Shown one piece after another: positions 25,451 through 38,803 of a stretch of DNA of 64,000 nt. The number at the start of each line of letters is the position of its first letter. Positions within the stretch are counted from its first letter, which is position 1. The notes beneath the pieces were generated by a model. The model saw nothing but the letters and a program-made list of their open reading frames with translations, searched no databases and was not told the DNA's origin. The position numbers and the translations under genes were made by a program. Source of the stretch: Atrichornis clamosus (Eukaryota > Chordata > Aves > Passeriformes > Menuridae); assembly GCA_013400975.1 (NCBI GenBank), contig WBMZ01011679.1, forward strand, positions 310,001 through 374,000, in the 5' to 3' direction.

Positions 25451-28400
25451 ACAATAACCCTTAGTTCTTCTCTTTTCTCTATATTCTTGTGCTACCAGAC
25501 TAGTTTTCAACCTTAGACAAAAGAGCTATACACAAAACCAAATAAGGGAAAATTAGCAAATAATTCATAATTTTGCCTAACATTTGTATATATGTAGCAG
25601 GTATAGAATAAACATGAAGACTGAAATACAGAATATTTTTTCTTTCTGTGTTTGGTATAACATGCTTTATTACACTAGAGTTTGCTCTCTTATGACTAAT
25701 GGACTATCACAGCTATTAGTATGGCTTGGAATGCGCCTTATAAAAAAAATAATCACTCAGACTATGTCTTCAGCTTCCCATTTGTTTGTATGGGTTTTGG
25801 GTTTTTTTTTTTTTAATGATCTTTTTCTTGTTGGTTTGGTGTGTGGCGGGGAGTTGTTTGCTTTTTAACTTTCCTTTATCCATCTGATGTTATGCAATTC
25901 TCCAAAATAGTAATGTCTGGAATTAATAAACTTCATGAAAATTTTCAAACCAAAGTGATGCCTGAAGACATTTTGAACCAAGCCATTAGTTACATTAAGG
26001 TATATGAATGCTGGAGGAGAGTTTATAAGCATTTTGGGTAATAGCTATCCAAAAGACATTGAATAGTATCACAACCACCAAAATGACACCATTAATGTTT
26101 ACAGAAAAGAGTTCATAAGTTTTGTTTTAGGAAATAGGAATAACAGAAAAAAACTTTCAATCCTATTTCAGCATATCATCTCTTTCTTTTTAAGCCTGTC
26201 CAAGACTACTACGGATTTCATAGTTATTTCAAAAACTTAACAATTTTCAGCAGTAAAAAAAAAATCCTGGTTACTATAAAAAGGCTCATCAAATAAATAA
26301 TAAATCCAAGATTTAAAATAATAAAAGAGAAATATTGCAAAACCACAACTTCTTGTAGCATAGCTGTAACATATTTATGGCCACTTTTTTTCACACTTAT
26401 CTGAAATATAGTGTAGTCACAGAGTGGATTACAGATTAGTGTTCCATTGACATGCTAAACAGTATTAGAAGAATAAATAGAGGAGAATGAAACTTGAAAT
26501 AAAAAACTCCTCTAATAGTTGCCCTGTATACATGGATGTATTAAAAAAAGCTATGCAAATATAAACATTCATAGTTAATAGTCTTTGTACCCAAAACATG
26601 TAGAAAGCCTGGTTTTCAAACTCCTACAACTTCAGTAGGCTCCAAATTCTGGTTTTTGATACCTACATCAGCAGTTGACTTTGGCACCTTCTATCAAGCC
26701 ACACAGCTAGATATTAGTACCTGCACAATTTATAATATTGTCCAAGTGCTTATGATAGGAAGATTAAGAAATGAAGGTCTACCATGCAGTATTTGAGAAA
26801 TCTTTAAAATTGCCGTTGGAGAGCTGTACACAAAATTGCTACAGTGAGAGTACAAGAGTCACAAATACTGCTCTATATTAACACTTCCTATGGGACCTTT
26901 AAGCTGCTACAGATGACTGTCACCAGTCCCAAATGGCTTCCTAATTAGTCAAGTGTATCAATCTTTTGACATCATAGAACTAGTAATTCTAGTTGGCTTG
27001 CAGATAGCTACATAGGCCACAGTAATTCCTTTGAGAAAGATACCCTTTTATGATTTAAATGATCTCTTTTCCTTCAATTGCAGAATAGGAGATTTAAATA
27101 CTTTTTAATATCATCTCTAATTAAAACTCACACAACTGTCTTTTAAATACCATCTAAAGGAGAAGTAAACTTCCCAAAGTAGCTGGTAAGTCTTGCCCTT
27201 GACATTTCAGTGCCAAGTCAGATATAAACTACCTAATTTCATAATTACATCTTTAAAAATGTTAAGAATATTAAAGACCCTTCTCTTCTAGTGCACTGAG
27301 TATCATTAGCTTTACATGTAGAGCTATAATGTCTTATAATGATAGCAACAGACACTGCAGTTAGTAATGACACCTGCATTTTATGTACTTATTAAAGAAC
27401 AAATTATATATACCATAATTCCAGGAGCAGTAGTCCACTGACATGACAGAATCACAAATATCATCAGCAATACGGTTGTATAAAAAGTGTTGCAACAAGA
27501 TCATTTTGGATTAAAAATGTTTCGTTTTTACAGTTCCCTTGAACCTGTCTAATATAAACTAAAACATCACAGAACACTAGGACTCCAAAAGTTCACTTTA
27601 CCAGGAGAAAACACAACAACATGTCTGTTACTTCTTTCACAGAATCAAAGCTTTATTCAGCCACTCCTATCACAAAAGAAAATAGTAAGAAGTTTCAGAA
27701 AAACCAAACCAGGGTTTCTTTAGGATGGTTCTGTTGATATTGCCTACTCAATCTGTACACTTAAGAGATTTAGTTACAGGAACTTTGACTATCATCTCCC
27801 ACCCGTCTCTATTTATGGTATTGCAATTAAGTGCAGCTTTTTGTTACACTGTGGGTAATGAAAAGGACCAGCTCCTAAAGCCAAACACTAAGCCTCATGT
27901 GAAACTAAAACCACATAACTTGGACAAATGTATGCATTACAAAGAGACCTTATAGATTTCATAGCTGTAACAGAAGGAAAAGGCTGCAAAACCTCAAGGG
28001 ATACTCCTGAAGTTATCTAGAGTAGCAAAGACTTTAATTATCTTTGTATCATCTTTGAGGTAACTCCATGGCAGCACTCAAGGTTTTCTATAATTTAACA
28101 ACAAAATTGGAGTGCTGAAGCTATCGAGTTTGTCTTAAGAATTAAGTCCCGATCTCTCAATTCAGCAAGTACCAGAATTAATACCTTTTATCCTTGTTTG
28201 CTAGAATACAAACTGCTTTTTTTTCCCCTCTTCAGCTCAGGACATAATTCAAGGTTAGATATACTGTACCCAGTTTTAGAGTGACAAAATAAAAGCACTT
28301 CACAGCCTTCCTCCAGGTTTAGATACATCATGTCTTATGCATTTATGTACAAAACTTTCAGAGGCAAATGATTATCAGGCTTGGGACAGTGATAGCTGAG

Positions 28401-30877
28401 ATGTTTCCAGACTATTCACCAAAGGAAGGAAAAAAAGAAAGATACATCTTTTAACTTTATTAATGTTGGATCTTTACTTTAAAGACATAACGAAAAGTCC
28501 TTTTTATTTGTTTGTATAAGGACTGATTTTGACTAGCACAGTCTACAAAGCAATGCTCAGCTGACTAAGGGTCTCCATCTGAGTAAAACTTGAAGTACCA
28601 TTCTCTGAACAATGTTACAAGAGGAAAGGTTTAGCCTTGCTGCAGGGTTGAATGACTTAGGCTACAGAAAGCAGAACAGCAAATCACAGAGAGGAAGATA
28701 ATTTGAGCCATCAATGCAGTAGTGAGCTCCAATGTTTTGGATGTGGTTCCATCTTTTCTGTCTCAGAGTGTAAGGCTGTCAGACTCTGTGAAGGATTCAT
28801 AGTGCTGACATAAACAACTTCTAGATCTTGCAGCCATACATATGAGCAGGGCAGAAGACTTTTTGAAGGCTTTTACATCATAAACTTAAAAGTACAAAGC
28901 AACATTAATGTTTCAATGTAACTTGTTTAGCAATGAACACCTAAACTCAGACTCTTCACTCCAATGAAACTCAGATATAATTTTACAAAGAAATTGTGGG
29001 TGGATGGTAAGAGCAACTTTGTCCAGAAAATGCACAGGATATCTAGACTGTAACTTGAACTTGTTCTAAGGCTTTGAACTTTTTTTAGTAAAAGCCATAG
29101 CACCCACCAGATAATCTTTACGGACAGATGAGTTAAGGAGCACATGACTGTCAGTTTGACTTTCAATAACAGTGCACAAACTTGAGCTGTGACTCAGAAT
29201 ACAGGGGTCCCTTTGACACTGATCAAATTTTGGAAAAATCTGGTTGTATTACAGGGAGGAAAATAAAATTTCCAGTATACAGATACAAAGCAGAAACAGC
29301 TGCCAAGTGTGCCTTGGATGGACTGCCTGAAACAACAGCTCCTTCTAGATTTAAAAGTTTAAATGCAACTTCCGAAAATATCACTATTTGCAGTGACTTT
29401 AGAAGAAAGACACAAAACAGCCCTTCCCAAAAGTAAAACACATGTACACACCTCATATTTCACAAAGGTCTAGTACAGTATCAGAAAAGTTACATTTCTT
29501 ACTTATGCCCAACACAAAGTAGAACGCCTTTGATAGTGCTGCAGAGCCCTTGGCAAATATACTCTAAAAAGGCATGAATTCTCCTAATGACTGGTGCACC
29601 CATTCTGTAAATCTACCTGAGAAAAGTAGGTTTCATGCTGTCTTGTTTACTCTTGATAAATTGGTCCATTGCTGAGCTGTCCTAAAGTGCTTTTGTAGTT
29701 TAGAAATAGATACATTTTGAATCTGAGCGTATGAACGAAGAGCACCCCAAGCTCCACAGAGCTTAAAAGAAGTTACATTCAAACTAAAACTCCACCCTTC
29801 ATGCACTCTGAAAGACAGGTGTCCCTTTCAAAGGAGCTGTTGAAATTAAGGTTGGTATCTACACCAATTTAATTTCTTTAAGACAGCTCATACCACAGAA
29901 ACCAAAAGGTAAGCTGAGGTAAGATGTGGTTCTGTACCATAGAGATACAAAAATATTTCAGTTGTGTAATGTACCAATCTCAGCATCATTCTGAATCACA
30001 ATTTCCCATTTAAGCAATGGGACTGAGAGTGAAATAATCTTAATATTGAGTTTTTTAATAAAAATGTTAATAAAACATTTCTGATGTTCAAAGTGAGTCT
30101 ATAAATCTTTTCTTTCTGTGACAACAAAAAAAGCCCCTGAAAACCTGTTAAATTGAGAACAATGCTAAATTTCTTTTAGTTATATTTAACCACTTACAAC
30201 TGAGACAGACCAGCTTTACTCACTCTTATCTAAGGCTAAGATTTGATAGGACAGCTAACAGCAAGAACTATTGATTACATATGAAGAAGTCAGTCAATAG
30301 GTTTTACTATTAATGAATTATTTTCCTGTTTTCTTTACATATCACAACTCCAATGACACTGACAAGAATACAACCAATCTGCTTTTCAGACCAGACAAAA
30401 AATAGTATTTTCATTAGTTTTGTTTCACAGAGGGGAAAAAATACAAACATCTATTATTGAGACATGTCAATTTTAATTTCATTTAGAAGGCAGCCAGAAC
30501 AACTCTAGTAGCATTCTTAATTGAAGGTAGCGTCTTAAAAGAATATATGGAGCTGAACATAACACACATGTGGGTGTGAGTGAACATCTTGTCTCTTGGT
30601 TACTGTGAGCCTCTGAAGAGTTCATTGAGCACATTACTACTATTTCCATTTAAATTTATAAACAGCCAATAAATTAGAAAATATACACAATGATTACTCA
30701 TACTGACAGCTGTGCTACAGAGATGAGGGGCTCAAGGAAATTTTCAAGTGATACAACTTTTCACAAGTGGAGTGATAAAGTTCTGACTGGATTACATGAC
30801 AGAGCTTAGTCTGAGGAAAAGTTCTGGACGGCTTTGAGTGGGGAAGACTCTTTCTGATTGGGTAGCTATAAATGAAC

Positions 30878-30972
30878 AAGAATACCCAGAAGGATCAGAC
30901 CAACAGTCCACGTAGCCCTGACCCTTTGTGCACTAGTAGCCAACGGCAAACCTCTATACAAAGGACAGGATA
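30878..30972 (+). mobile_element. Relic of an ancient sauropsid interspersed repeat (tentative)
   Basis: About 95 bp, including AAGGATCAGACCAACAGTCC, then GTAGCCCTGACCC and GTAGCCAACGGC, resemble a repeat widespread in reptile and bird genomes whose core reads approximately GTCAGACC..GGTCC, then CTAGCCC..TATCC and GTGGCCAA. I recognise this by pattern only and cannot name the family with certainty. If correct, it is an insertion older than the bird radiation. Confidence 0.4.
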
Positions 30973-32456
30973 AATATATAATGACATTTCTAGAATGGTC
31001 TCTTGGTCTCAAGCTGTTAATGATTCAAGGACTTTTTATTGGCATTTAGTAACATTCAATGGAAAGAAGCTGCCAGAGAAATCAAGTAACTTTTGTCAGC
31101 AAGCTTCAGAGCAAAAATATTTTGGTATGCAGTAACAAGACTATACCTCTGTACAACCACTGAGGTATTGCTGAGTGAAGGTAAGCTTCACAGCAAACAG
31201 CACAGAAATAGAAGCAGCAGCAGACTCAGTTTGGAGGCAGAGTCAGAGACATGACCTTCCCATCATCTAGCTTCCCAACAATTACAGAGGAGGTTCTTGG
31301 CTCTTTTACAACCTTGGACCGAGAAAAGTAAAAATAAAGCATATCGTCCAACGTTTCGGCAAGGATATTTATTCCTCCCTTCCTCTGCAACTTGAGAGAA
31401 GAAACTTTTGATGATACAGAAAAAAATACAGAGAATAAAAGCATCACATAGCAGGACTGATAGTTTGGAGGACTCTGATGTCTACCTCCCTACAGAGGAG
31501 ATGTGAGGTAGTATTTGGAATACTCAATGCCTACTCAAATCAAAACCTACTATCTGTACAAATGTTAGAGCTCTTGATCCCAAAGATGTCTCCAGAGATT
31601 GTAATTGTTTTTCATGAAAATGTCATTTTAGGTTTGTAGTATTGTTTTCACATTTGTTTAGAAATTTTACTGCTACAGCATAAATGGAAAACCTTAAGAG
31701 AATATTCATCTACCGACATTACTTTATTGACCCTCAATTTTTTCAACAGTTGTGTTTGTTCTAATTATTTTTCTCTCTTCAAAATACAGCTGCTATTTAT
31801 TATTTCAGGGGCTTTGTGTAAACCTCAGTTTCACAAATGCTTTTCAGCTGCTATCTCCATAGATTCCCCTTCTAAGTAAAATTTTCTGAAAGAAAATAAT
31901 TGTTTCTTCTAAACAACTTGCTCTTTTGGAGCTACTACTTAGTACAAACTAATAGCAGCTGCTGCAGTCTGAGCCTACGGGTTGCAAATAAATGCATGAA
32001 CTTCCATGTTCCATAAGATTTAGCACCTTTGACACTGTTAGAACATGACCTGTGACTGCTAGATGTTGATTTAACTACTACACATTCAGACCTGTTCTGT
32101 TTTTCGCACTAAAAACATCCAGTTCTGTGAACAGGTAAGGTTTTGCTGTATCTCATCTTTTCTGTAGCTTCTGCAGATGTATCACTTCAGATGTATCACA
32201 TTGAGTCTTTCAGGGTTTTTTGATTAAACATACCTGTATCTTATCGTTCTCTGAAACCTTTTTCAAGTATGAATGTGACAATTATTCTTTAGGGAACATC
32301 TGTTCTTGGTAATTTACCCAGATTTATACTTTACTGTCAAAACAATAAAATTGCAGCTGAAAAACAACCTCCACACTTAGGGAAGTATCAAGTGACATCT
32401 CCTTTCCAGTGGATTTCTGGCCAATGTGTTTCATATCTCCTTCCTTATATGTATGA

Positions 32457-32473
32457 TTTTTTTTTTTTTTTTT
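32457..32473. repeat. Poly-T tract (17 T)
   Basis: An uninterrupted run of 17 T in the long intron, a simple mononucleotide repeat. No retroelement body was recognised on either side. Confidence 0.9.
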
Positions 32474-35177
32474 GTAAACAGACATTATGCAAAAATTAGA
32501 TCTACTCTACAAACTTGTCATGGGCTTGCTACCAACTGTCCAGTAAGTATAAACATGAGTAAGTTCTGAGTAAACAACTCTATAAAGTCCCATAGTTCTT
32601 TGAGCCCATCGTAATTTAACATTAGAGGAAGAAATCAGACTCCTCACAGTTACGGAAAAGAGTTACTTCTCACTGGCCTCATAATAAAAGTGATTCTTAA
32701 GAATGAATTCAAATAACAGAAAGTGACCTCAGGAATCTTCTTGGTGAAGACCATCCAATTTGAGGATAAGTGGAGGTAATGATGGAACAACAGGAAAAAG
32801 TTATCAGCACCAGGGAGGAACTGAGAGGAGTGGAGTGCTTGAAATTCCAAAAGGGGAAACTTCCTAGAGAAGAGAACCCCTACACAAAATGCTTGTTGAA
32901 TATTAATAGCATATCATTAGGACTTCTTCATATATATCAACAGATCTTTTGTCCCCTTTACAGTAAATTTAGTTGCCCAAAAGCTAGCAATACACCTACT
33001 ATTGTTCAAACCCTGTATTTTTTCAGAATAATAGCTCAGCAGACCTTTTAAAACAACAAATTATCAAGATATGTTAGAAACTAATGATGTCATCTCAGTT
33101 GCAACAGAACATGAGCGTATTTTTTTAACCTGCGACTTTTGCAGTCCTTCACTCCCCTCAGAGTAAAGCAACACTATTGAGAAGTATTGAATCTCCCACA
33201 TCAGTGAGAACAAACTATTAAAATGGAGGCCTTATGAACTTGAGCTAAGAAGGGAAAGTTGGGTCTTTGAGGGTACCTACTAATATAAATAGCTTTGGGG
33301 ATTTTTAAATTTATTTCAAAGGCAAGTATTTTATCTGTTGGAATCTGAACTTTAATTACCTTAACTATATTTACTATTTTCATTGCTTAAACTGTCAGTA
33401 CTGGGATCCATGGTGTCCTTTTGTTTTGCAGAACACTGCAGAACTAATGAAAATATTCATATTGCACAACTTAGCAGACAATAATAAAGTAGTAAATATT
33501 TGAAGAATCAAAACCTAAAATGCTCTTAGCAAGTTTTTGAACCATGAATGTGGGGTTCTTTTCCCAAAACTAAATAAACAATACAAAACCTCTGCAAAAA
33601 TAAATGCTGCAAAATTGACTGCAAATAAGGTTGTAACTGTTTAAATGAACTAAAATGTATTTTAAACCAGATCTTTGTGATAAAAGTGAAACTGAATAAC
33701 ACAACTGAAAACAAACCAATACTCTATATTGGAAATCAGATGTTTAATTTAGCATTACTTCACTGCTTTTACACAAGAAAAGAGCAGTCTTTGTAAATAA
33801 CCACTGATAAAAGTAGCTTGTTACTTAAATAGTATTCAAAGTAAGACACAATGAAGATGCCACAATGATGGAGTTCTCAATTATATTGCAATAAATTTAG
33901 CTGCTATTATCTCAGCTATAGAATTCTTTACACTCTGATAGGATCAAAATAATTGATTGGTGTGCTTCTACTGAGCATCTGAACAGCATAAGAAAGTATG
34001 TATCTGAATGTTAATAGTATGCAGACAAGTGGCATTTACATAAAGATCCCCTTTTACTGGCTATTTACCTTTGGAAGGATAGTGTGTGATAGTTTGATCT
34101 GGCTTCACAAAAGCAAGTAGAGCATCTCATGATGAATACAATTTTGCAGTCCAGAGAATATTTAGAGGACAGGTTTTATTAACATAAATTTCAAAACACT
34201 AAATATCACTCACTAGTTGGTCAAAATGTTTACTGAATTCCACATACTTTTCAAGTTAGAATGGATGGAGTTGAAAGGAAACATGAAGCTGATACTCTTA
34301 CTATGTAACCTTAAGACTCGCAGCCTTTTTTATCAGTAAACTATTTGAGCTATGATATCCAGGATATGTAAGTGTTGCTAGTATGGAAAGTTGAAATAAG
34401 AGAATTTTAGCAAACTACAATTGAGAGTACGCCAATCTGACATTAGTCTCAGGTCAAAATCTCAAAAAAAAATTTGCAGGAGGGCAAGTAAAACAAATCT
34501 GTATAATAACAAAAATCTATGGTCTTATTAGCAGAGGTTCAAATTTATATTGTAAAGCCTACCTAAAATGTTAAGGTTTTTCTAAAACATGCTGCACTGC
34601 ATATTCATAAAACACTACACACTTCACAAACTATATAAATATTGATATATTTATATCTGAGATATTAAAAAAATTAATTTAAAACTTTTTGAAGATTTGT
34701 CACAAAGTACATATATTTACCTAATTTTAGAAAATGACCACATCGACACTGAACTTGGTTTAATATTATTTCAAAGGCAGCCTGATACAGAAGTATAGAT
34801 GACAGAGCATAAGCTGTGATCTAGACGACTCAGTTGTCACCTGTGTATCAAAGGCACAACATGGGCGAAGAAAGATTATTATGGTTTGTGAGAAGGCCAA
34901 TATATTTAAGGACTACCTTGTATCTCATATTTGCCATAAATGTCAGTTACTACTAATGAAATTATTGTTTTCACCCTGAAGAAATTAATTCCAGCTAAAC
35001 CTCAGGAGTTACCTTAAATCCAGATTCATTTACTTTTTGGGTTAATACAATCTGTAGTGTCATTCAAAGCTGATATAATATAGTCCTGACATTCTATATG
35101 CAACTTATTGACTCAAGTCATATATTGGATATGTTTTAATAAAATTTATATTTTGTTACATACTTCTTTATGATATA

Positions 35178-35266
35178 AGTGGAAGGTATCCCTGCACATG
35201 GCAGGAGGGTTGGGGATTTATTGTCCATTCCAACCCATTAGCATTCTATTATTCTATGATTCTATA
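35178..35266 (+). mobile_element. CR1 3'-end fragment
   Basis: The last 90 bp or so of a CR1 in plus orientation: AGTGGAAGGTATCCCTGC, GGCAGGAGGGTTGGG, CCATTCCAACCCATTAG and a terminal run of ATTCTAT(GA) units. It is severely 5' truncated, as most CR1 insertions are. Confidence 0.93.
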
Positions 35267-36219
35267 TTAAGTTTTTGTCAATGTAAAAAAAGTCAGCAAA
35301 TACCCCCCAAATAATGAACAACTTTTGCAGTATTATGTAGGTCACTTTTATGCAAAGAAATGAATCAGTTTCCTCCACCTTGTGCAGCCAAAGGTAGCAC
35401 GATAGGCAACAAAACCCTGCTCTTCAAATACCTTTCAAAAGCAGATGGAAGATGAAGAAACCCAAACAAAAGGACTTCAAGAACAAAGCAGAATCTAGGA
35501 CAGGTTAAATGCCTGTGTTGTAAATGAGACCAGTGGTTAACGAAACAAGCTTAGGATGATGACACAAATCCTGTTTAAGCACTGGACTGCAGCTCAGATC
35601 TTGAAAGGTATGGAGTACAGGCTGAAAGACAAGCTCCAGAATCATAAAGTAGTCTCTAATGGCCAATTAATGTTCACTGAAAAAAAAGCACTATCTCAAG
35701 CACTGTGAGAAGATTGCTTTTACCTTAAGAAAAGAAGCAGCAGCTAAACAAGAGAAAAATCAAAAGCACTGCTGTGGTCTGGGGTATTAACATCCCCTGA
35801 AGCATTTCACATCCTATAACCTAGGAATAGACAACAGGATTGGAACTATCTAGAAACTAAACCATTTTATAAAAGAATAAGATTCCAAACTGTGTGTGGG
35901 GAAGGAAAGAGAGATGGTAGAGAAGAAAAAAAATATCTATTTCAGTTCTGGCTTCCCTTGCAGAAAACCTCTCAAATTTCAGTATGTCATCTTGTTAACT
36001 AGGACCATCACTGGCAGCCATCATCACCAATACTACAGTATCAACTGCATGGGATTTTATAGTCACATTAAATTTAGGACACAGATGTTAAGGCCTTGGC
36101 TATGTAGAGGTAGTTATTGATTGATACTAATAGTGATAAATGACAAATAATGCACAACTGTAAGACAATAGCACAACCAGTGCTATTAATGACTGTCAAC
36201 CCAGTAAAGTGGGATTGGA

Positions 36220-36268
36220 TTTTTTTTTTTTTTGGTTTTTTTTTGTTTGGTTTGGTTTTTTGTTGTTG
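36220..36268. repeat. T-rich (GTTTT)n-like low-complexity tract
   Basis: Runs of T interrupted by GG and single G, ending in GTTGTTG. Simple sequence, probably a decayed mononucleotide or pentanucleotide repeat. Confidence 0.85.
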
Positions 36269-36924
36269 CTGATTCTTAGAGTTTTTAAAGGAAGTTTAAG
36301 AGAAACAATTAAGAAACCTCAAAGTAGCTCATAGTGCAGTGATACACAGCCATTCCTAATCATCAAGTCACTTTCAGTTAAAAAACCATGTTACTGAAAA
36401 AATAAAAAGTTGAGATGTAGAATATACTATGATCTATCCACTGAAAAAAAGAAAAATTTGAAGAACCATTTAGCATATATACTCTAATCTTTTCTCTACT
36501 TCCAAGTATGTACCTCTTTGAAACCCCTACAATAGCTTTGGGTTGGTGACATCAGTGAATTTTCAGCTACTTTATTCAAGCAATATTTGAAATAATATCT
36601 CTACAAATCTAACGTCTGATCTAGTCAACATATAAAGAAATAATATGCAGCAAAAATCAATTACTCCACAGTCACACTCCAGGTAAGAGTGTTTTGGTAT
36701 TTTGACAGAGGGAGGACTCAGTTATGAATTTTTTAGTGGATAAGCACTTTATGATTGATTTACAGATTCTTAATAAGAAGACAGCCTTTTGATGAACTAG
36801 CTATAGCTAGAAAAAAAGGTGGGGGAAAAAAAAGTTTTTTGATTGCTTATGTTGCTCCAAAAAATCAGTGCAATATTATGCCTCCTCAATTAAATACTGT
36901 AAATACAGTTTTGTAAGAGGGTGA

Positions 36925-36972
36925 AAATAATAATAATAATAATCATCATCATCATCATCATCATTATCATCA
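36925..36972. repeat. (AAT)n-(ATC)n compound microsatellite
   Basis: About six AAT units are followed directly by about ten ATC units, one of them ATT. A compound trinucleotide repeat inside the intron, probably polymorphic. Confidence 0.95.
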
Positions 36973-37875
36973 AGAAAACCCAACTCTACTTTTCACATAT
37001 TTGTTGCTGTCCTCACCGACAAACAAATCTACCACACGTGCTTTCTGCTGCCGGAACTTGGGTTTTCTAGTAGACTTAAAAATATGTTGCAAACAGGCAC
37101 GAGAAACCTTACAACTCATCAGTGGCCAATTTAGTGAACATCAGACTCAAGATATTTACAGCTTGCGATGATCCTAACATCATATTTTACTATCTGCTGT
37201 TTAGATTAGTCATTCCAAACTGAACATTGGCTCACAAAACAAGAAACCTCTTTCTGTACATATACATGATATATTCAAAAACCCAGGCTACTTAGAGACA
37301 AGTAGAGGACAAGCACTTAGTTCCCTGCTACATCAGCTGAAGTGGTAGGGTTCACTACCAGAGGCCTACACACACACATGTGGGTGTATGTAAGTCTCCA
37401 ACATTGGCACCTATATTCTGGGAAGCCTGAACATGACATTATGACAAACAGGACATGAGAGTAGCTTTAACTTTCACTGAAAGACTATCAATTTTCCATC
37501 CAAAGTGCCATCACTCATACATACAATATGTCTGAGAGACATCTCTTTTGAAACACTTCCAACTACACATAAATATAGTTACCAGTTTTACCCCTTCCTA
37601 GTCTTCTGCCTCCTCTATCTTCTGTGAGCTTTGAAAAGATTGTCACTGGTGATTTTCTGATTGAGTCTTGAATTGTACTTCTAAAGAATTAGAAATGCAG
37701 TTTGCACAGAGCAGCTGACTGATTTCCCACCTTAAGAGAAAGCTTTGGACTCACACCTGAAAACATGAATAGTCTTACAAAAATAAATCAAAGACTTTTG
37801 GTCTAAAGCATCTGTGAAACTAAACACACCTACTCTGGCTATTAGTGAAAACTGGAAGAGACAGATAATTATTTA

Positions 37876-38025
37876 TGCTAAAGGGGCCAACCAGGGCTTA
37901 GGTAGGGAACTGTTTAACAAGATCTGCTATGAGCTACTCTTGCTAAAGGGGCCAACCAGGGCTTAGGTAGGGAACTGTTTAACAAGATCTGCTCAGGAAA
38001 AAAAAAAAAAGAGTAGCTCATAGCA
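37876..38025. repeat. 53-bp duplication with a templated inverted insert
   Basis: A 53-bp unit (starting TGCTAAAGGGGCCAACC, ending AAGATCTGCT) occurs identically at 37876-37928 and 37941-37993. The 12-bp spacer at 37929-37940 is ATGAGCTACTCT. Together with the preceding TGCT it is the exact reverse complement of AGAGTAGCTCATAGCA at 38010-38025, just after a 13-A run. So the spacer looks copied from the opposite strand about 70 bp away. The two copies show no difference, which points to a recent event or to an assembly artefact. Confidence 0.95.
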
Positions 38026-38662
38026 ATTTACACAGTAAGTCATGTATCATTCTGAAGGACTACAGAAGCTCAGTCTAGGATAAAATACAGAATATAGAGG
38101 ATCATCAGACATCTCCTTTAGTAACAGAGAACTCACAGCAACTGCCATCTCTTTTGGTACAAAAGACAATACAGCATGAGTAACTTTAAAAATGCATGGC
38201 TGAGGGTTTTTTTGAGGTGTTTCAGTAGGGATCTGTTGAAATAACAATTGGCATACTCAAAGAAAAATACAAAGTACTTTAGGAAGGGTTTATTCTCATA
38301 AAAGAACAAAACTGAATATGTAACCTTATTTAAAGAAAATGGCTTTGCGATTTGGAAAATGTCTTTTCTCAGGTAACATTAGGGGTTCTGAGCATAACTG
38401 AATTTATACTTGGTCACGCAAGATTCAATATATTCCAATGGAAATATAAAAAGCAGGTATTTGAGCTGTAAAATAACTCAAAAAACCAGGCTATTAGGAA
38501 AGCTCATTAAAAAACCAAAATTTAAAAACCTCTTGGCTGAAAGCTTTAATTGGTGGAAAATCATTCATCTGTTCTGGTTTTTTCTCATAGCACATTCAGA
38601 TAATGAAAAAAGAGCAGCTTTATTTCCAATCAAATGCTTGGTAAAATCTGTTTTCTACATCA

Positions 38663-38803
<141 letters not shown>

